Source: Bacteroides cellulosilyticus (lineage in GTDB: Bacteria > Bacteroidota > Bacteroidia > Bacteroidales > Bacteroidaceae). Taken from it: DNA of 64,000 nt. The notes under the pieces are model-generated. The model ran no database searches, had not been told where the DNA came from, and was given only the letters and a program-made list of their open reading frames with translations. The stretch lies in the NCBI RefSeq assembly GCF_020091405.1, contig NZ_CP081903.1:5704501-5768500 (forward strand), in the 5' to 3' direction. A program made the position numbers and the translations under genes. This document shows positions 18,210-26,220 of this stretch, one piece after another (the stretch's first letter is position 1; every line of letters starts with the position of its first letter).

Positions 18210-19550
18210 ATGGTACATCAGGAAAGCTTGAAAAAGCGGCTTGCAAAGCTTGCTGCCCCCATCTTTATAGAAACCCTGCTCATCATGATGCTGGGCGCCG
18301 TGGATACTATTATGCTGAGTCGCCACTCCGACAGCAGTGTGGCTGCCGTCGGAGTAGTCAACCAAATTATTATGCTTACCTTTCTTGTGTTCGAGGTCAT
18401 TAATCTCGGTACATCCGTTCTTTGCTCCCAATATCTTGGCGCCCGCCTGCAAAAGAAAGTGGTACAAGTGGTCGGTGTTTCAATCCTTGTGAACATAGTG
18501 GTAGGCGTATCCGTCAGCCTGCTCCTTTTCTTTGGTGCCGGGCCTATCCTGCGCCTAATGGGACTGACTTCCGAACTGATGACTGACGGCATGGACTATA
18601 TGCGTATTGTAGGCGCTTTCGCCTTCTTCCAAGCCATCTCACTAACACTTTCCGCCTCCCTGCGCAGTGCCAATAAAGCCATTTACCCGATGCTGGTAAC
18701 CGTTGTTGTCAACATTCTCAATATTATAGGTAACTATTCCCTCATCTTCGGGCAGTTCGGTTTTCCCGAACTGGGTGTGGAAGGTGCTGCCATTTCCACC
18801 GCTTTCAGCCGTGGCGTGTCTATGGTTCTCCTGTTCATCATCCTGTTCCGCAAGCATATCCACCGCTTCCCCATTGCCTATTTCCGTCCGTTCCCGTGGA
18901 TAGAACTGAAAAATCTGATGAAGGTGGGACTCCCTTCTGCCGGCGAACAACTTTCTTACAGTTCTTCGCAAGTAGTGATTACCTTCTTCATCAATATGCT
19001 GGGCGTCGAAGCTCTTGCCACACGCACCTATTGTGTCAATATCATCATGTTTGCCTATCTGTTCAGCATCTCCATGGCGCAGGGTGGTGCCATTTGCATC
19101 GGGCATCTCATCGGAGAAAAGAAACCTCATGCCGCTTTCCTCATGGGTAAATATGTTATGAAGAAATCCGTCATGATCACCGTTATACTCTCCACCATCC
19201 TTGCTATATTCGGAAACACGATCTTCCATTGGCTTACTACCAATGAAGAAATCATCCGGCTCGGAACCACCATCCTCATCATCGACGTCATTCTCGAAAT
19301 CGGACGTCCCATCAATATCTTTGCAACCAACGCCTTGCGTGCTGCCGGAGATGTTACCTATCCTTTCTATGTCGGCCTGGTAGTTCAGTGGAGCGTTGCC
19401 GTCGGCTTGGGCTACATCATCGGTATCCCTCTGGAGTGGGGCATCTGCGGTATGTGGGTCGCCTTCTTGCTGGACGAGAACATCCGTGGAGCCATCTTCG
19501 TAAAACGCTGGTACAGTATGAAGTGGACGACAAAAGGGTTTGTTAAGTGA
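18210..19550 (+). CDS. MATE family efflux transporter
   Basis: 446 residues from ATG 18210 (MVHQESLKKRLAKLAAP). The reading frame is open to 18129, but the -7 box at 18165 makes the upstream ATG unlikely to be transcribed. Twelve membrane helices in two homologous halves; the DinF/NorM-type motifs IFIETLLIMMLGAVDTIML near the N-terminus and LMKVGLPSAGEQLSYS at the start of the second half are typical. Such pumps export drugs or cationic compounds with Na+ or H+ antiport. It stands alone and ends in an 11-bp hairpin. Confidence 0.92.
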   Translation: MVHQESLKKRLAKLAAPIFIETLLIMMLGAVDTIMLSRHSDSSVAAVGVVNQIIMLTFLVFEVINLGTSVLCSQYLGARLQKKVVQVVGVSILVNIVVGVSVSLLLFFGAGPILRLMGLTSELMTDGMDYMRIVGAFAFFQAISLTLSASLRSANKAIYPMLVTVVVNILNIIGNYSLIFGQFGFPELGVEGAAISTAFSRGVSMVLLFIILFRKHIHRFPIAYFRPFPWIELKNLMKVGLPSAGEQLSYSSSQVVITFFINMLGVEALATRTYCVNIIMFAYLFSISMAQGGAICIGHLIGEKKPHAAFLMGKYVMKKSVMITVILSTILAIFGNTIFHWLTTNEEIIRLGTTILIIDVILEIGRPINIFATNALRAAGDVTYPFYVGLVVQWSVAVGLGYIIGIPLEWGICGMWVAFLLDENIRGAIFVKRWYSMKWTTKGFVK

Positions 19551-19572
19551 TTACTAACCGCTAATCACTTAA
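19543..19572 (+). terminator. Hairpin overlapping the MATE stop codon
   Basis: Perfect 11-bp stem (TTAAGTGATTA at 19543-19553, TAATCACTTAA at 19562-19572) with an 8-nt loop, overlapping the stop at 19548-19550. There is no long T run, so terminator function is only inferred. Confidence 0.55.
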
Positions 19573-19578
19573 TAAGAT

Positions 19579-19608
19579 TTGATATAAATCAAATCTTTTA
19601 TACCTTTG
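19579..19608 (+). promoter_or_regulatory. FNR-type box and promoter of the Crp/Fnr gene
   Basis: TTGATATAAATCAA at 19579-19592 is a perfect match to the FNR consensus TTGAT-N4-ATCAA. A TACCTTTG -7 box follows at 19601-19608. If transcription begins about 5 nt after the -7 box, the operator centre is near -27, over the -33 region, as expected for repression. Autorepression is an inference. Confidence 0.65.
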
Positions 19609-19643
19609 TCCCCGGAAACAGTTACAGAAACCAGCGAACAATT

Positions 19644-20228
19644 ATGGATACACTATTAAAAGAGACAGTTAATGCCACTGTGAATTCCCGTTATCCGGGC
19701 ATGGCACCTGAAGGTAGAAAACTGATAGAAGATATTCTGATCCGCAAAGAGCTGGAAAAGGGTGAACTCTTATTCAAGGAGGGACAAGTCTGCCACCACA
19801 TGGTATTTGTTGGAAAAGGCATGATGCGCCAATTCTATTACAAAAACGGTAAGGACGTCACCGAACACTTTTCCTACGAGGGTTGTGTCATCATCTGCAT
19901 CGAAAGCACCCTGAAACAAGAACCGACCCGCCTGATGGCAGAGGCCCTGGAGCCTTGTACAGTCTACCTTCTCCCCTACGACAAATTCATGAGATTGACT
20001 GAAATCTCCTGGGAAATCAATATGTTCTATCGCAAGATACTGGAATATTCACTCATAGTATCCCAGGTGAAAGCTGACTCCTGGCGGTTCGAAACAGCAC
20101 GCGAGCGCTACAATATGCTGATGCACACCCACCCGGAAGTCATCAAACGGGCACCATTATCACATATCGCATCTTATTTGCTGATGACGCCCGAAACTCT
20201 CAGCCGTGTTCGCGCAGGGATATTGTAA
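19644..20228 (+). CDS. Crp/Fnr-family transcription regulator
   Basis: 194 residues. Cyclic-nucleotide-binding-like beta roll at about 20-115 (ELEKGELLFKEGQVCHHMVFVGKGM...), a dimer helix (about 120-150), and a short C-terminal winged HTH with the recognition helix TPETLSRVRAGIL ending the protein, as is common in Bacteroidetes members. There is no N-terminal cysteine cluster, so it is not a classical iron-sulfur FNR; the ligand is unknown. Inverted copies of one FNR-type box lie upstream (19579) and downstream (20254), which suggests the protein or a paralogue acts at both. Confidence 0.88.
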   Translation: MDTLLKETVNATVNSRYPGMAPEGRKLIEDILIRKELEKGELLFKEGQVCHHMVFVGKGMMRQFYYKNGKDVTEHFSYEGCVIICIESTLKQEPTRLMAEALEPCTVYLLPYDKFMRLTEISWEINMFYRKILEYSLIVSQVKADSWRFETARERYNMLMHTHPEVIKRAPLSHIASYLLMTPETLSRVRAGIL

Positions 20229-20253
20229 GAAATACGATAAGAATATTCAGTTT

Positions 20254-20297
20254 TTGATTTATATCAAATCATTTTTCCCTGAAACTCTCTACCTTTG
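20254..20297 (+). promoter_or_regulatory. FNR-type box and promoter of a putative small RNA
   Basis: TTGATTTATATCAA at 20254-20267 is the exact reverse complement of the box upstream of the Crp/Fnr gene. TACCTTTG follows at 20290-20297. With a start about 5 nt beyond the -7 box the operator centre is near -41, the classic position for activation. No TTTG is found at -33, in keeping with activator dependence. Confidence 0.6.
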
Positions 20298-20301
20298 CGC
20301 C

Positions 20302-20407
20302 ATCAGAAAAGAAATAGAATTAGTTTTTATAGGTAAAAGAGATTAGTTTTTAGGGTATAAATTAAAAAAGAGGTAACAACTGAGTAAGGTTGTTGCCTCT
20401 TTTTTCG
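20302..20407 (+). ncRNA. Putative ~105-nt small RNA
   Basis: Bounded by a promoter (-7 box at 20290) and a strong intrinsic terminator (20364-20405). The interval has no ATG and no reading frame. It holds two direct copies of ATTAGTTTTTA (20319-20329 and 20342-20352), 23 nt apart, before the terminator stem. The 5' end is inferred from the promoter and may be off by several bases. An alternative is a long attenuated leader of the lipoprotein gene at 20472, but that gene has its own -7 box. Confidence 0.45.
20364..20405 (+). terminator. Intrinsic terminator of the putative small RNA
   Basis: 17-bp stem with one G-U pair (arm GAGGTAACAAC opposite GTTGTTGCCTC, extended by A6/T6), 8-nt loop, then T6. 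One of the strongest terminators in the window. Confidence 0.9.
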
Positions 20408-20471
20408 TTTACACTACAAAAATCATTTAAAAAACATGTAATGATGCAAATTAATTTATATATTTGTACGG

Positions 20472-21104
20472 ATGGAAATGAAGACACACGTATCACTGCT
20501 GAAAACAATATTGTTTCTTACCCTTGTACTGGTCGGATGCCAGGGAAGTTCAGATAAAGAGACACCTCCGGTAGAGCTACCACAAGAACTATTCCGGGAT
20601 GGAGATATCGCTTTCAGAAGAGGAACAGGGATTACCAGTAGAGTGGTGTTGGCTGCAGACCGGGAAGGTGCTTATTCGCATACCGGCATCCTGAAAAAGA
20701 AAGCCGGACAATGGTATGTGATACATGCCGTGCCTGGTGAACCGGATTTTAAGGACGACCCTGACCGTGTAAAAATGGAAACCGTAGAAGTATTCTTTGA
20801 GAAAAGAAAAGCTGTTAACGGAGCTATCATGCGTGTATCAGGGGATTCGGTAGCCAGATACCGGGCAGCAACTCACGCGGAACAGCTTTATGCGAGCCAT
20901 GTGTTATTCGATCATGATTATGATTTGGCAGACACCACCAAGATGTATTGCACGGAGTTGATAGACTTTGTATACAGAAAAGAGGGAATAGATTTACCTG
21001 AAGGGCGTGTCAGCCACGTAAATATTCCCGGATTCAGAGGAGATTATCTCCTGCCCAACGATATTGCGCAGAGCAAGCGTCTCTGTTTGATATACTATTT
21101 TTAA
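20472..21104 (+). CDS. Lipoprotein, YiiX/NlpC-P60-like permuted papain-fold hydrolase
   Basis: 210 residues. Lipoprotein signal with LVLVGC lipobox (Cys about 23). The GDIAFRRG-TSRVV start, then AYSHTGIL (candidate catalytic His) and MYCTELIDFVYRKEG (candidate Cys) are in the order H then C of the circularly permuted YiiX/YebB-like NlpC/P60 group, thought to hydrolyse amide bonds of peptidoglycan or lipids. A TATATTTG -7 box at 20459-20466 lies so close that transcription would begin at or beside ATG 20472; the second ATG at 20478 may be the real start or the mRNA may be leaderless. Confidence 0.8.
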   Translation: MEMKTHVSLLKTILFLTLVLVGCQGSSDKETPPVELPQELFRDGDIAFRRGTGITSRVVLAADREGAYSHTGILKKKAGQWYVIHAVPGEPDFKDDPDRVKMETVEVFFEKRKAVNGAIMRVSGDSVARYRAATHAEQLYASHVLFDHDYDLADTTKMYCTELIDFVYRKEGIDLPEGRVSHVNIPGFRGDYLLPNDIAQSKRLCLIYYF

Positions 21105-21134
21105 ATACATATTAATCACTTTAAAAAAAAGCGT

Positions 21135-21539
21135 ATGAAAAAGGTATTTTATTTTAGTCTGATGGTTATGACTATGTTTTTAATGACAGCTTGCTCTTCA
21201 AGTGGCCCGGGAGATGCTATGAAAAAGTATGGTAATTATCTCATCAAAGGTGACTATGAAAAGTTTGTAGACGGACTTGCATTCGATGAGAGCGTAGGTG
21301 CGGAGAAAATGAAAGAGCAAAAGGACGGGCTTGTGTCCATGCTGAAAGAGAAAGTTTCCAAAGAATATGAAAAAAAGGACGGACTGAAAAGTATAGAGAT
21401 CATATCAGAAGAAATATCGGAAGATGGAAACAGCGCAACAGTAAAGATTAAGCAAACCTACGGAAACGGAGAAACGCAGGATGGTACGCAATCAATGGTA
21501 AAAAGAGATGGCAAATGGCTAATGTCAGTAGATAAGTAA
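21135..21539 (+). CDS. Small lipoprotein, DUF4878-like
   Basis: 134 residues. Signal peptide with lipobox LMTAC (Cys about 20). The mature part GPGDAMKKYGNYLIKGDYEKFVDGL followed by a beta-rich C-terminal half (SATVKIKQTYGNGETQDGTQSMVKRDGKWLMSVDK) fits the NTF2-like DUF4878 fold. It follows the YiiX-like lipoprotein by 30 bp and may be co-transcribed. Function unknown. Confidence 0.8.
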   Translation: MKKVFYFSLMVMTMFLMTACSSSGPGDAMKKYGNYLIKGDYEKFVDGLAFDESVGAEKMKEQKDGLVSMLKEKVSKEYEKKDGLKSIEIISEEISEDGNSATVKIKQTYGNGETQDGTQSMVKRDGKWLMSVDK

Positions 21540-21553
21540 GCTTTTCACTTTGC

Positions 21554-22315
21554 TTAGTAGAGCTCACCTTGCCCAACTTCCGTAAAGAGTTGGGCGAGCT
21601 TTTCTATTACTGGTTTTACATAATGTGCTCCTTTTTCTGCTGAAGCTTTCCTGGGATTCCCTACCCCACTATCTATCGTAGCTTTATCCCAATGACGAGG
21701 TGCCCAGCCCACCTTCTCATTCAGCGAAGGAATGGCAAACGGCTTGGATTCTCCATCGCCTGCTTCATCCATATTCACTAATTCCGGATGGTAATGCATC
21801 ATCACAGAAGTTTCCGATTCACCGGCATGATCGTCTATTTCAGCTTCAAAGTAGCCTTTAGGAGAAACAATACTGAACCAGTCAGTGGCTATAATCAGGA
21901 AATCCGGATAGACAAAAGCAAGGTCACGTATCATGCCTTTGAAGTTATTGCCTCCATGCCCGCTGATAATAATCAATTTACGCATCCCCTGAGCATACAG
22001 GGAAGCTACAATATCTTCCAGAATGGCCTGCTGGGTAGAGTAGCGGGTGTGTATGCAGAAAGGAAGTTCACGCTGTCCGGGATTATGAGCACCAAAAGGT
22101 ACGGGAGGCATCACCATACAGCGCACACCTGAATGCTCCAGTGCCAAAGTAGCGGCATCTACGGCTATATCATGGGGCAGAATACAATCAGTAAGATACG
22201 GAAGATGCAGATTATGGGGTTCCGTAGCGCCCCAGGGAAGTATAACAACATCATACTCCACATCCTTTACTTTTCCATAGCAGGATACAGTAAGATCAAT
22301 TTCTCTTTTTTCCAT
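21554..22315 (-). CDS. Creatininase-family amidohydrolase
   Basis: 253 residues. Metal-ligand and active-site motifs of the creatininase fold: PWGATEPHNLHLPYLTD (Glu, His, Asp), GAHNPGQRELPFCIHTR, and SGHGGNN, plus a late GDGESKPFA segment. Members act on creatinine or on formamide and lactam intermediates such as those of riboflavin/F420 or mycofactocin pathways. The assigned substrate is unknown. It lies 62 bp downstream of the AraC regulator on the same strand, so the regulator may control it. Confidence 0.85.
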   Translation of the reverse strand: MEKREIDLTVSCYGKVKDVEYDVVILPWGATEPHNLHLPYLTDCILPHDIAVDAATLALEHSGVRCMVMPPVPFGAHNPGQRELPFCIHTRYSTQQAILEDIVASLYAQGMRKLIIISGHGGNNFKGMIRDLAFVYPDFLIIATDWFSIVSPKGYFEAEIDDHAGESETSVMMHYHPELVNMDEAGDGESKPFAIPSLNEKVGWAPRHWDKATIDSGVGNPRKASAEKGAHYVKPVIEKLAQLFTEVGQGELY

Positions 22316-22377
22316 GCTTTCTTATTTTTGAGGGTATTTAATACCTGCAAAAATAAAGAATATTCCGATACTGTGCA

Positions 22378-23250
22378 CTATTGCTTACGATATTCTTTCG
22401 GAGACATACCTGTGTGATGCTTGAAGTATTTGCCAAAGAAAGACTGATTGGCAAAATGAAGCTCGTCTGAGATCTCCTGAATACTCATTTCAGAAGATTT
22501 CAACAGAGCTTTGGCTTCCAGAATAACGAGACTGTCAATCCATTCACCGGCTGTCTTTCCGCTCACCTCCTTTACAGCCGTAGAAAGATGCTTGGCTGTG
22601 AGGAACATCTTGTCGGCATAGTAAGCCACACTTCGTTCCACTTTGTATGATTCGGAAATCGAACGGATAAAACGTTCAAAGAGATCTTCTTTCCGGGTTT
22701 TCGTCTTTCTGACCGCAGGTTCATTGCCCTGATAGATACTGTATATCTCATAGAACAAAGAAAGAATCAGTCCTTGTGTAATCTCTTTACGGAAAGGATT
22801 GTCTTTCAGTTTTACTTTCTTCTGAAGGAAAGAATAATATTCCTGAATGGCATCCATCTCTTCCGGTTTAAGGTGTACACAGGGCTGTTCCTTAATCATG
22901 AAAAACAAAGGAAACAACTGCTGTACCGTAGGAAGCACATCATCAATGAACTGTCCGGACACTACAATGAAAACTCCGGTAAAATCATCCGAGCGCTCCA
23001 CTTGCTGCAATATCTGCTCGGGCAGTGTGACCACCAGGACACCTGCGGTTAGCTCATGCTCTTTCAGATTGATGCGTATCCGGCAATGCCCTTTCAGGCA
23101 AAGTGTCAGGCAAGACGCATTCAGACGCGTAGGGTAACCAAACAAGGGAATATCTCCTATATTGTCGAATATGGCAAAATCATTCCCGATAAAATCCATT
23201 GCCGGAAAACGGCGAATAGTTGCTATGTCTACGTTCTTTATATTTTTCAT
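22378..23250 (-). CDS. AraC-family transcription regulator
   Basis: 290 residues. N-terminal cupin-like sensing region (about 30-150, containing CLKGHCRIRINLKEHELTAG) and a C-terminal pair of HTH motifs ending in FFGKYFKHHTGMSPKEYRKQ, the AraC signature. A minus-strand TATGTTTG -7 box lies at 23272-23279. It is flanked by a TonB receptor upstream and a creatininase-like gene downstream, both in the same direction; either could be a target. Confidence 0.92.
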   Translation of the reverse strand: MKNIKNVDIATIRRFPAMDFIGNDFAIFDNIGDIPLFGYPTRLNASCLTLCLKGHCRIRINLKEHELTAGVLVVTLPEQILQQVERSDDFTGVFIVVSGQFIDDVLPTVQQLFPLFFMIKEQPCVHLKPEEMDAIQEYYSFLQKKVKLKDNPFRKEITQGLILSLFYEIYSIYQGNEPAVRKTKTRKEDLFERFIRSISESYKVERSVAYYADKMFLTAKHLSTAVKEVSGKTAGEWIDSLVILEAKALLKSSEMSIQEISDELHFANQSFFGKYFKHHTGMSPKEYRKQ

Positions 23251-23436
23251 CTCCCTTTCTTAATTACGTGGCAAACATAAGCAATATTTCGCTGAAAACC
23301 GTCCGAAATCTCCTAAAAAAAAGAAAAAAGGAACATTTGTATAAGAAAGGGCCTCTGAAATTATGCTCTTACAACAAATTCATAAGCCCTTGCAATAATT
23401 TCGGAAGCCCCCGCAATATTAAATTTAGACCTTAAT

Positions 23437-25758
23437 CTAATTCATAATCTTAAAACCGATAAAGAACGTTCGCGGCTGTGTAGGTCCGTAGAAGTAACCG
23501 GAGTCACGGAACTCCCCTTTATCCAGGTCTTTTTGGAAACTATTAAAGATATTTTGTACACCGGCATTGAGTTGCAACTTGATATGGTCACGCAAGACAA
23601 AAGTGTAATTCAACTTCAGATTGAGATCGAAGAAATCGGGAGTGTTCTCCATACGGTCTTTCTCGATATTGCAGAAAGCTCCTTCAGGAGCATCTACCGG
23701 TGCATAGTGAGGAACGATCATCTTACCGGTGTAGATACCGGACAAAGAGAAATCAAAGTTCTTCAACGGCGCAGAAGAGAAAGTAAAATAACCGTAGTAA
23801 TCCGGTGTACGCATCATACGTTTGGTGGTCAACTCTTCATCATCTACTTCGGTCCAAACTTCAGCTTTCGTATAGCGGCTACGCTGTGCCGTGAAACCTA
23901 ACTGGAACTGCGCCTCTTTGCCATGAGCCAGCTTTGCATCCAGATTGACACCGTATACATGTGCGCCACTACCATTGCGACGTTCTTTTATCTTGTCACC
24001 GTTCTCATCTTTACCGATATCTTCCAACACGAATACATGGCGCAGATCTGTGTAGAAACCTTCCAACAGAACGTTTGCCTGCCAGTGTCCGAGGTATGTA
24101 CTCCAATCTATAGAACCGCTGTAACTATTAGAGCGCTCTTCACGCAGATTGTCAGCCAGCTTAATCTGAACGCCCTCACCGCCTACAGCGGTCACGTGCA
24201 AGTCTTCATCATAAGCCTGTGGTGCACGGAAACCGGTAGAATACGTCAGACGAGCCTGAAAATCTTCAGTCGGCTTATAGAGGAAATTGACGCGCGGACT
24301 GAAAATTAGTTTGTCTATCAGATTATGCTTGTCGAGGCGGGCACCTACCAGCATGGTAAGTTGACTCATCTTCCATTCATTCTGGACAAAAGCACTGGCA
24401 ATGCGTACATCCTGCTTCATATCACGGTGATAACCGGTCATGACATCATGCAGGGAGTTATTCTGATATTCCAATCCACCGGTAAAAGTAGCCGGAGCAA
24501 AGAAACAGTTATTCATATTACCAACATACATACCACCGGCAACCCAAGTCAGATCATCAGTTTTACCATAAGCATTCAAGTCTTGCTGAGCCCCATAGTA
24601 ACTGTTTCTGTCTGTATGCTGCACAGAGCCGTAAAGAGATATTTTATGCTTATATTCACGCCAGAACAGGTCGTAGCTGGCACCTCCACTATTGATGATG
24701 TGCTTGGTCTGTTCTGTGATGTCGGACTCATGGGGCTGCAAATCAAACTTATTGCCACCGCGTCGGAACTCGTTGGTTGTATGATATTCCAAATTGATGC
24801 GACTGAAGTGTGTAGGACGATAGTAGGCACGGAAACCAAAGGTATTCATGTTCAGCTTACCAAGTTCGGAGAAGCCGTCATCGTCACGGTCATAGGGGTT
24901 ACGGTTGCGATAGCTTTCATACAAGGCAATACCATAGGAATTATCTTTAGCAACCAGGGAGACGTTACCGCCCATATATTGTTCCCACGACTGTCCGTCC
25001 ATGCACGAAAACATACTGGAAACTTGGAAGGAATTACTGATAGGATCTTTGGTGATAATGTTGATAGTACCTCCCACTGCATTCGCTCCGAACAGGGCAG
25101 ACCCACCACCACGTACAACTTCTACCCGCTCTATCATATTTACAGGAATTTGCTCCAGTCCATACACGCCGCTAAGGGCACTAATGATCGGACGACTATT
25201 AATCAGAATCTGAGAATACGGACCTTCCAGACCATTGATACGCACCTGGGGAAAACCGCAATTCTGACAATTGTTCTCTACACGCAAGCCGGACTGGTAA
25301 TTCAGAGTCTTTGCCAAGTCGGTGGAGTTCACCATCTCAAAAAGTTTGGCACTCATCACATTCACCACAACCGGGGCATTCTTCCGGCTCACTTCATTGC
25401 GATTGGCAGATACAACCACTTCATCAGTCATGAAGCTTTCCTCCGCCATCGGGAAGTGCACAACTGCGGTAAAATCCTTACTGACAGTTACTTCTTTTTC
25501 CTGCGTCTTATAACCTACAACTGATACCCGAAGCGTATATTTTCCGGCAGGAAGCTTGCGAAATTCGAACTGGCCTTCTTCATTTGAGACTGTTCCCTGG
25601 CCGTTTTCTTTAATCAATATAGTTGCATAAGGTATATTTTCTTCTGTTCCTTTCACAATCACGTGACCGGAAATCATGTTGCCTTCCTTTATAGGATTTA
25701 CAGCATAGAGGCTGATGCAAACCACCGTAAGCACCAGCGCAAGTATATGTTTTTTCAT
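23437..25758 (-). CDS. TonB-dependent outer membrane receptor, metal-type candidate
   Basis: 773 residues. Signal peptide (about 1-20), carboxypeptidase-like regulatory domain (about 28-112), plug domain starting at DEVVVSANRNEVSRKNAP, then a 22-strand barrel ending in RTFFIGFKIMN with the terminal aromatic pattern of outer-membrane proteins. The plug has an unusual CQNCGFPQVRINGLEGP with two cysteines two residues apart. It is preceded by a His-rich small protein in what looks like one operon, which argues for a metal or metallophore substrate rather than a glycan. There is no SusD partner. Confidence 0.9.
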   Translation of the reverse strand: MKKHILALVLTVVCISLYAVNPIKEGNMISGHVIVKGTEENIPYATILIKENGQGTVSNEEGQFEFRKLPAGKYTLRVSVVGYKTQEKEVTVSKDFTAVVHFPMAEESFMTDEVVVSANRNEVSRKNAPVVVNVMSAKLFEMVNSTDLAKTLNYQSGLRVENNCQNCGFPQVRINGLEGPYSQILINSRPIISALSGVYGLEQIPVNMIERVEVVRGGGSALFGANAVGGTINIITKDPISNSFQVSSMFSCMDGQSWEQYMGGNVSLVAKDNSYGIALYESYRNRNPYDRDDDGFSELGKLNMNTFGFRAYYRPTHFSRINLEYHTTNEFRRGGNKFDLQPHESDITEQTKHIINSGGASYDLFWREYKHKISLYGSVQHTDRNSYYGAQQDLNAYGKTDDLTWVAGGMYVGNMNNCFFAPATFTGGLEYQNNSLHDVMTGYHRDMKQDVRIASAFVQNEWKMSQLTMLVGARLDKHNLIDKLIFSPRVNFLYKPTEDFQARLTYSTGFRAPQAYDEDLHVTAVGGEGVQIKLADNLREERSNSYSGSIDWSTYLGHWQANVLLEGFYTDLRHVFVLEDIGKDENGDKIKERRNGSGAHVYGVNLDAKLAHGKEAQFQLGFTAQRSRYTKAEVWTEVDDEELTTKRMMRTPDYYGYFTFSSAPLKNFDFSLSGIYTGKMIVPHYAPVDAPEGAFCNIEKDRMENTPDFFDLNLKLNYTFVLRDHIKLQLNAGVQNIFNSFQKDLDKGEFRDSGYFYGPTQPRTFFIGFKIMN

Positions 25759-25835
25759 TAATTTGCGCTCAAAAAATGTATGTATTGATAAAATTAAAAG
25801 AGGAAAGAGAAATGATAATTTAAATGAATTCCCAT

Positions 25836-26165
25836 TTATGCCGCGAGCGCCGGCGGAGCACGAAGAGAAATTGTCTGCTCTCCCCCTCCTTTTACCAAAG
25901 GCGACACCTGTTCAGCTTCCAGCACTGCCAGAAGTATTCGCATGGGGTGCAGATCTTCATATACATCAACCTCCGGGGCCTGGAAAGTTGACAAACGACC
26001 AATAACGAGAAGTTCGGATTTGGAGTGTGTATGTTTACCGTGAAACGGATGGGAGTGCGTAATGATCACTCCATTGACATAGTGAACATGAGTAAAAGCT
26101 GTAATACTTGTCTGATATGCCACAAACAGCACCAACAAGCATACAGCTCCTATAATTCTTTTCAT
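25836..26165 (-). CDS. Small His-rich exported protein
   Basis: 109 residues from ATG 26165 (MKRIIGAVCLLVLFVAY); a GTG at 26177 would add four residues. One N-terminal membrane or signal segment is followed by a histidine cluster, HVHYVNGVIITHSHPFHGKH and HTH, eight His within 27 residues, then a Pro-rich tail ending RAPPALAA. The His cluster suggests binding of zinc, copper or nickel in the periplasm. 77 bp upstream of the TonB receptor and sharing a promoter with it. I do not recognise a named family. Confidence 0.65.
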   Translation of the reverse strand: MKRIIGAVCLLVLFVAYQTSITAFTHVHYVNGVIITHSHPFHGKHTHSKSELLVIGRLSTFQAPEVDVYEDLHPMRILLAVLEAEQVSPLVKGGGEQTISLRAPPALAA

Positions 26166-26208
26166 CTCTTTGTTCACGTTCCTACCACCCTTTTAAAATT
26201 TGCGACTG

Positions 26209-26216
26209 CAAAGATA
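26209..26216 (-). promoter_or_regulatory. -7 box of the His-rich protein / TonB receptor operon
   Basis: TATCTTTG on the minus strand, 43 bp before ATG 26165 and just beyond the stop of the 5'-nucleotidase gene (26221). It separates the two transcription units. No clear -33 element and no recognisable Fur or Zur box by eye. Confidence 0.5.
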
Positions 26217-26220
26217 GCGA

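Noticed and set aside
19644..20228. Classical oxygen-sensing FNR
   Set aside because: The binding boxes match FNR, but the protein lacks the N-terminal cysteine cluster that holds the iron-sulfur centre.
24325..25524. 399-codon plus-strand frame opposite the TonB receptor
   Set aside because: Antisense shadow; the minus-strand frame has signal peptide, plug and barrel features.
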